Positions 58,715 through 64,000 of a DNA stretch of 64,000 nt are shown here, piece after piece. The notes under the pieces are model-generated. The model saw nothing but the letters and a program-made list of their open reading frames with translations. It had not been told where the DNA came from and searched no databases. Positions within the stretch are counted from its first letter, which is position 1. Every line of letters begins with the position of its first letter. The DNA comes from Sarcocystis neurona (Eukaryota; Apicomplexa; Conoidasida; Eucoccidiorida; Sarcocystidae): assembly GCA_000727475.1 (NCBI GenBank), contig KL647332.1:1-64000 (forward strand), in the 5' to 3' direction. A program made the position numbers and the translations under genes.

Positions 58715-58790
58715 CATAGATATATATATATATATATGTAGAGGGACAAAAAGAGAGGGGGATATATATCCATATATATATATATCTTGC
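58715..58790. repeat. TA microsatellites
   Basis: ATATAT runs at about 58720-58738 and 58764-58785 around a GAGAGGG segment. Confidence 0.8.
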
Positions 58791-58951
58791 CGGGTCGCTC
58801 TCTTCCTCTCTTTGCTGCCTGATGCATGTGCCCACCCTCAACCACCCGCGCGCGGCTAATTTCTGCGTGCACTTCTATATATATATGTATATACGTAGGT
58901 ATGTATGTATGAATATATGTATACATGCATGCATGTATATATGTATGCGTT

Positions 58952-58954
<3 letters not shown>

Positions 58955-58989
<35 letters not shown>
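58955..58989 (+). repeat. GT dinucleotide run
   Basis: Seventeen GT units in a row. Confidence 0.98.
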
Positions 58990-58995
<6 letters not shown>

Positions 58996-59039
58996 TTTTT
59001 TCACCACAGCGATATACACGCAGAATCCAAATGAAGCCC

Positions 59040-60450
59040 ATGTATAGATACATATATATATTTATATATATAGAGAGAGATACGGGGAGACAGACAGACG
59101 GAGAGAGAGAAATGCATATATACATAGACAGAGAGAAAGACAAATCTATATATATGTATAGACCCGTATATATAAAGTCAGAGACATATATAGATGTGCA
59201 TGTAGAAACGGATATATATGTATACACGGAGAGAGAGGGAGGGGGGGGGGGGAAAGTATAGACACACTTGTGTCTATAAATAGACATACATGTATACAGA
59301 GAGAGAAAAGCACATACGTATATATGTGTGTGCACATCATGTGTATAAAAAGAGAGCAAAATACATATATATATATATATGTGTACATATATATATAGAG
59401 CTGTATACAGATATAGATATGCATATATATAGAAAAAGAGAGGGAGACAGAGACACACAGAAGAAGGGAGACACACAGACGAAGAGACAGCAAAAAAGAG
59501 ACACACAGACAGATAGGGGAAAGGAGACACGGACGAAAACAGAGAGACACATATACATCAATATATATGTACAGAGAGAAAGGAAGGAAAAAATACACAT
59601 TCCTGTATATACACATATATATATACACATATATATGTGAGAGAGGGATAGAGACAAAGAAGTACATATATATATATGTGCAGCTAGAGAGAGAGAGTGG
59701 AAGGGAGTAACAGGCACTCCTGTATATACACATATATATATACATATATATATACATATATAGAGATAGAGAGGGAGGAATAGACAGTCCTGTATATACA
59801 CATATATATATACAGAGATAAAGAGAGACGAAGAAGTACATATACGTATGTATATATATATATATATGTACAGAGAGAAAGGAAGGGGAAAAATAGACAT
59901 TCCTGTATATACACATATATATATACATATATAGAGAGAGAGACAAAGAAGTACACACACGTCTATATATATGTACATAGAGATAGATATCCTGTATATA
60001 GACACATATATAGACACATATATATAAATAGAGACAAAACAGATGTACACATATACGTCTATATACATATACATACATATATGTACATATAGACACAGAA
60101 ATATACACATATAGAGAGACAGAGAGTGCGTGAGACAAAGAAGTACATATATATATATATATATATGTACAGAGAGAGGAAAGGAGAAATAGACAGTCCT
60201 GTATTTACACACATATATACATATATATATATCTATAGAGAGAGAGTGGGAGAGACAAAAAAGTACACATACATATATATATATGTACAGAGACAGAGAG
60301 GGAGAAATAGGCATTCCTGTATATATACACATATATATATATACAGAGAGAGAGAGAGACGAAGAAGTACACATATACGTCTATATATATATGTGTTTAG
60401 ATAGCGAGAGAGAGGGAGACGGAGAAACACCCACCCACACATACACATAC
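59040..60450 (+). repeat. Satellite-like array of composite TA/GAGACA units
   Basis: The anchor TCCTGTATATACACATAT (or a close variant) recurs at about 59601, 59718, 59788, 59901, 59990, 60198 and 60314, at spacings from about 70 to 210 bases and often near 110-120. Between anchors are GAAGTACATATATA...TATGTACAGAGAGA units that are palindromic (GTACAT...ATGTAC) and AAAGGAAGG-type segments. Frames are Tyr/Ile/Leu/Ser repeat translations. A G run of about 14 lies at 59240. Confidence 0.85.
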
Positions 60451-60520
60451 ATATACATATACATACATACATACATACACATATGCAGAGACAGCTGCAC
60501 GTATATATACATCCCTACAT

Positions 60521-60761
60521 CTACATACATACCCCCACGAATGTGCGGAGATCTCTCCAGATATGTTTCCATAGGATGGGTAATATTTGAAGAGAAGATA
60601 TACACATGTGCATGTGTGTGTAGGGAGCAGCGTTTTTGAGACTGGGAGGCGCATGCAAATATGCGTCATCACTTCGGCGGTGGTTCCGACGAGAGAGAGA
60701 CGTGGAGAACGCGTCGAAATCCTCGAGCCACCCCTTCTTCAGGAAGAATTCCTCCCCATTT
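60521..60761 (-). CDS. Hypothetical exon
   Basis: It starts after acceptor CTCTGTTTTGTCGACAG. It reads NGEEFFLKKGWLEDFDAFST, then SLSRRNHRRSDDAYLHAPPS and LKNAA, with GC-rich third positions, and stays open to TAG at 60521. A donor may lie earlier, near CACAT|GTGTAT (about 60610), since the rest is repeat-like. Charged N-terminal half; no family recognised. It lies between the poly-Gln exon and the 17-bp repeat exon on the same strand, so all may belong to one gene. Confidence 0.52.
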
Positions 60762-60784
60762 CTGTCGACAAAACAGAGCGCATG

Positions 60785-60816
60785 CACACACACACACACA
60801 CACAAACACACAAACA
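60785..60816 (+). repeat. CA dinucleotide run
   Basis: CACACA with two CAAACA interruptions, directly 5' (on the minus reading) of the exon acceptor at 60762. Confidence 0.95.
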
Positions 60817-60904
60817 CAGAGACAAAAGTTTTGCTGCTGCCGCTGGTCACACACGCAACCCCAAGACGCGCGCGCATGTGTCCACAACAAACAACCTCTC
60901 CCTA

Positions 60905-61252
60905 CTACCACCCCACTGCTGCTGCTGTTGCGGAAGTGCTGCTGTTGCGGAAGTGCTGCTGTTGCGGAAGTGCTGCTGTTGCGGAAGTGCTGCTGTTGCG
61001 GAAGTGCTGCTGTTGCGGAAGTGCTGCTGTTGCGGAAGTGCTGCTGTTGCGGAAGTGCTGCTGCTGCTGTGTGGTGGTGATGTGGTGGTGATGAGATAGA
61101 GAGAGACGGGTGGTGGCGCGCGCGCATGGCTGGGTGGTGGAGAAGAAAATGTGTCGCTGCTGCTGGGGACTTTCATGTGCCACCAGCAGCAACTTAACGA
61201 AGGGGGCCGGGGAGGACTGCGCGGCGGGGCTTCTACAGAAGGAAGGCTTGCA
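60905..61252 (-). CDS. Hypothetical exon containing the 17-bp repeat
   Basis: A long pyrimidine tract (about 61260-61330, minus reading) leads to acceptor TTTGTATGGGTAG. The frame then reads CKPSFCRSPAAQSSPAPFVK, LLLVAHESPQQQRHIFF, a His/Thr/Gln stretch, and the repeat as HFRNSSTSATAALPQQQ units. An alternative phase (ASLPSVEAPPRSPPRPPS) is also open. Because the repeat has period 17, every phase yields the same 17-aa unit, so it cannot decide the frame. Confidence 0.4.
   Translation of the reverse strand, partial: CKPSFCRSPAAQSSPAPFVKLLLVAHESPQQQRHIFFSTTQPCARATTRLSLSHHHHITTTQQQQHFRNSSTSATAALPQQQHFRNSSTSATAALPQQQHFRNSSTSATAAAVGW
60920..61055 (+). repeat. 17-bp tandem repeat, 8 perfect copies
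   Basis: The unit TGCTGCTGTTGCGGAAG occurs exactly eight times with no differences. It is flanked by CTG units, from which it probably arose. Confidence 0.97.
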
Positions 61253-61329
61253 CTACCCATACAAAAGGAAGAAAGGAGCGGAAGAGGAAGAGAAAGAGAA
61301 AACAGAGAGCGACGACGAAAGAGAAGAGA

Positions 61330-62500
61330 AATCTACAAAGAGACAGAAATACATATGAAGGAGACAGAAAGAGGGAGACGGAGACAGCTAATGAGATACA
61401 CAGAAGACACACAAAGATATATATTTGTGAAGGAGAGAGATACAGAGATATAGAGACAGAGAGACACAGAGATAAACAGATAGAAAGATATACATATACA
61501 CACATGAAGCAGAGAGATACAGACAGAAAGATATATATATATGTATGAATATATGAAGGGGAGAGATAGAGACAGGAAGATATACACATATATATATGTA
61601 TATAGAGAGAGATAGAGAGATATAGAGATACGAAGGAGACAGAGACGGCGAAGAAGAGAGAGACAGAAACAAAGCGAGACAGAGAGACAGGGAGACGGGG
61701 ACTGTAATACGTAGATGTGTGGGGAGGATAGAGGTTGAGAGAAAGAGACACACACACAGAGAGACGTCTCCATAAAGAATATAGGAAGAGACATAGAAGA
61801 AGATACGGAGGGAGACAGGGAGACAGGGAGAGAGGGAGAGAGGGAGACGGAGAGAGATAGAGCCAGACAGATGGGAAGGTGCAGGAAAGAGAGGGAGACA
61901 TGCAGAGAGATGGAGCGAGAAAAGGAGACGAAGAGAAGAAGAGATGGACAGGTACATACGCAGACACGGAGACAGGGATGGAGACACAGGAGAGGGAGGA
62001 CAGAGACGGAGACACGGAAGAACAGGAAGAGGGACAGAGACGGAGACGGAGACACGGACCGAACGTGGGGCAGAAAGAGAGAGGGAGACAATCGCATCGA
62101 GACGGAGACACGGAGCGGGGAAGAGGAGGAGACATGTGTGGAGGACGCGAAATACGGGAAGACGTAGGTGGATAGCAGAAGAAGAGACGGAGGAGACACG
62201 GATAGAACGCGAGGCGGAGACACACAGAGGGAGACACAGACAGGACGAGACAGAGGGAGAGACAGCAAAGGGAAGGCAGCTCTTCCCCTCAAAATGTTTC
62301 TTGACTCGATACGTGTTTCTGAGAAAAACGTGCCTCCCTCACCACGCGTCTCTTCGACGGGGAAGGGGGGGGGGGAGACACCGTTGCCGCGAACACCTGC
62401 GTGCGGCGGAGACGCGCCAGGACGGTAGGGAGACAGGGAGACAGGAGACAGGGAGACAGGAGACGCGGACAGGGCCACAGAGACAGGCGAAAGAGAGAAG
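61330..62500 (+). repeat. Purine-rich GAGACA-type repeat stretch
   Basis: The plus strand is dominated by GAGACAGAGAGACAGGGAGA variants with a few TA runs (61420, 61530, 61590). The minus strand is a long pyrimidine tract and translates as Ser/Leu/Pro/Val repeats. Open frames of 200-435 codons here are products of the repeat, not good evidence of genes. A G run of about 11 lies at 62365. Confidence 0.75.
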
Positions 62501-62510
62501 AAGTGGGTAA

Positions 62511-62721
62511 ATGAGAGTGGGTCGTTGCTGCAGGAATGCCAGCAACTTCTGCGAGAGAGTGCTGCCGACCTGGTCTGCTGCGTTTGCCGGAGAGAAGGCG
62601 AGGAGGTCTGCTGCAGGAACGTCTCGAAGGCTTTCCCCACGCGCGTATTTCGAGCAGCAGGGCTCCGTATATAACTCCTCGCAGTTTGTCGTTATATATG
62701 TGCTGGCCACGAAGACCACTC
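62511..62721 (-). CDS. Hypothetical exon
   Basis: It begins after a strong acceptor (GTCTCTCGCCCTTTTTCTTGCAG). It reads VVFVASTYITTNCEELYTEP, CCSKYARGESLRDVPAADLL, then AFSPANAADQVGSTLSQKLL and AFLQQRPTLI, with GC-rich third positions and ordinary composition between repeat blocks. The 3' end grades into pyrimidine repeat. No family recognised. Cys pairs are present (NCEE, CCSK). It probably belongs to the same minus-strand gene or cluster as the exons at 60.5-61.25 kb. Confidence 0.52.
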
Positions 62722-62967
62722 CTGCAAGAAAAAGGGCGAGAGACACGCAGAAGAGGGAGACAGGTAGACGGACGGAGACACCGCCAGATGGAGAGACATC
62801 GACAGATGGGAAGAAATGTGCAGAGAAGGAGAACAGAGAAGAGACACAGAAGGAAGGGGACGGGGGGTTGGAAAGGGAGAGTGACGCAAATGCATGCGGC
62901 AGCGTCGACCTCTTTTATTCACCCCCACCAACGAGCACAGAGAGACGGGCGATCAACACACCGAGCC
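62722..62967. repeat. GAGACA-type purine-rich spacer
   Basis: A/G-rich plus strand (GAGACAGG, GAGAGAC and GAAGAG units) with no supported exon. Confidence 0.5.
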
Positions 62968-63163
62968 GGGGAGACAGCGAAGGGGAGACAGCGAAGGGGA
63001 GACAGCGAAGGGGAGACAGCGAAGGGGAGACAGCGAAGGGGAGACAGCGAAGGGGAGACAGCGAAGGGGAGACAGCGAAGGGGAGACAGCGAAGGGGAGA
63101 CAGCGAAGGGGAGACAGCGAAGGGGAGACAGCGAAGGGAAGACAGCGAAGGGGAGACAGCGAA
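62968..63163 (+). repeat. 14-bp tandem repeat, 14 copies
   Basis: The unit GGGGAGACAGCGAA is repeated fourteen times; one copy near 63136 carries a single G-to-A change. A partial unit follows. All phases translate to the same 14-aa cycle (plus: GDSEGETAKGRQRR). Confidence 0.97.
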
Positions 63164-63392
63164 GGGGAGACAGACAGAAAGGGACGCGAGAAGAAGAGGA
63201 GTGGGGAAGAAGCAGCAGCAAGAGCAGCAGGTACAGACGACGAGGAGAAGGAAGCGAGAGACGGGAGAAGGATGAAGCGACAAATAAAACAGAAAGGAGA
63301 CGGGAGAAGAGAAGAGGAGGAAGACAAATAGAAAGGGAAAGGAAAAGGAGAAGGGGAAGAGAAGCACATACACCTGGAAGTATCCAGCGGGA

Positions 63393-63480
63393 TCAACACA
63401 CGAGGGAGAAGTTCATGCGCCGGCTTCCTGTTCGGAGCTCCTTGAATTCATCCACAACATTTTCGATCATCTGTTCAGTC
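63393..63480 (-). CDS. Repeated mini-exon, copy 1
   Basis: After acceptor GCACTTCGCAG the minus strand reads TEQMIENVVDEFKELRTGSR and then RMNFSLVC with a stop. A helical charged segment, flanked on both sides by TA/CATA microsatellite. It matches two further copies to the right. Function unknown. Confidence 0.5.
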
Positions 63481-63499
63481 CTGCGAAGTGCAACTACAT

Positions 63500-63957
63500 A
63501 TATACATACATATACATATGCACATCTATACATATATTCAGAGAAAGAGACATATATAGATATATACATATATATACGTATCCACACATACATACATATA
63601 TATATACATATACATATATACGTATATATGTATATATATATGTATATGATAGAAGAGTGTTTCCGATCAATCCTCTACCATTAAAAACTCATCTTTTGTG
63701 TCTCCTACACAGTTTACCTGCATATATTTACAGATCAATATATATGTATATAGAGAGAGAGATAAAGACATATATACGCATGTATACGTATATGGTAGGG
63801 GAGTCTGGTATGGATGAATCCCGCAACATATTTGATCATCTTCTCTGTCCTCCCCAATCTATATACACATATATATATTTGCACACATATCTATAGATAT
63901 ATATATACACGTATATATGTATGTATGTGTATACACATATGCATATACATATATATA
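63500..63957. repeat. TA/CATA microsatellites between the mini-exons
   Basis: TATATACATATAC-type runs at 63555-63650, 63735-63790 and 63865-63957. The stretch 63655-63715 is non-repetitive and may hold a further diverged copy (TTTCCGATCAATCCTC). Confidence 0.75.
63806..63849 (-). CDS. Repeated mini-exon, copy 2
   Basis: After AG at 63851-63850 (GATTGGGGAG) it reads TEKMIKYVAGFIHT. GACAGAGAAGATGATC is shared in near-identical form with the other copies. The 3' limit is unclear. Confidence 0.42.
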
Positions 63958-63988
63958 TAATACAACATTATCGATCATCTTCTCTGTT
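63958..63988 (-). CDS. Repeated mini-exon, copy 3 (at window edge)
   Basis: After TTGACTGTGCAG it reads TEKMIDNVVL before TA repeat. The acceptor side is cut close to the window end. Confidence 0.42.
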
Positions 63989-64000
63989 CTGCACAGTCAA

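Noticed and set aside
59146..60374. Minus frames of 330 and 345 codons.
   Set aside because: Tyr/Ile/Leu/Ser translation of the satellite array; no non-repeat segment.
60920..61055. CRISPR-like array (short regular repeats).
   Set aside because: Units are directly adjacent with no spacers, and the surroundings are eukaryotic.
61333..62640. 435-codon minus frame, the longest in the window.
   Set aside because: Ser/Leu/Pro/Val repeat translation of the GAGACA tract. Only the segment near 62.5-62.7 kb looks coding, and in a different phase.
62536..63684. 382-codon plus frame.
   Set aside because: Mostly the 14-bp repeat and purine-rich tract, ending in TA repeat; antisense to the better exons.

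Overview
The window looks like nuclear DNA of an apicomplexan coccidian, most likely Eimeria or a close relative. The evidence is indirect: a degenerate interstitial stretch of the plant/coccidian telomere-type repeat AAACCCT (15.08-15.29 kb); long CAG/CTG tracts that read as poly-Gln, poly-Ala, poly-Ser or poly-Leu, as in the homopolymeric amino-acid repeats of Eimeria proteins; dense TA/CATA microsatellites; and short exons split by GT-AG introns with strong pyrimidine tracts. There is no sign of bacterial operon structure. The assembly has two gaps, 25219-25816 and 57993-58393.

The window has two halves that meet near 41 kb. The left half (1 to about 41 kb) is compositionally even and almost free of simple repeats. 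No long conserved gene is recognisable there. Its main structure is small, diverged, tandem, exon-sized duplications. The clearest is an array at about 28.7-36.7 kb holding at least four diverged copies of one multi-exon gene on the minus strand. One copy has a signal-peptide-like first exon, and other copies carry stops and frameshifts. I could not assign the family. The layout (clustered, secreted, fast-decaying) recalls coccidian surface-antigen families, but that is only an analogy.

The right half (about 41-64 kb) is packed with TA, CATA, GT/CA, GAGACA and CAG/CTG repeats, a satellite-like array, and 17-bp and 14-bp tandem repeats. Between them lie short exons. The only recognisable protein is the start of an Hsp20/alpha-crystallin small heat-shock protein (43.7-44.1 kb, minus). 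Other exons are supported by open frame, codon pattern and splice signals: a two-exon minus gene (46.5-47.2 kb), a three-exon plus gene (51.1-52.0 kb), a two-exon Ala-rich plus gene (56.5-57.1 kb), a poly-Gln minus gene spanning the second gap (57.9-58.7 kb), further minus exons at 60.5-62.7 kb, and a mini-exon repeated three times at the right edge. The contrast between halves resembles the feature-poor (P) and feature-rich (R) segments described for Eimeria tenella chromosomes.

Limits: most coding calls rest on frames read by eye. Purine-first (RNY) codon bias is self-complementary, so it supports coding but not strand. No similarity search was possible, so functions are left blank wherever no family was recognised.
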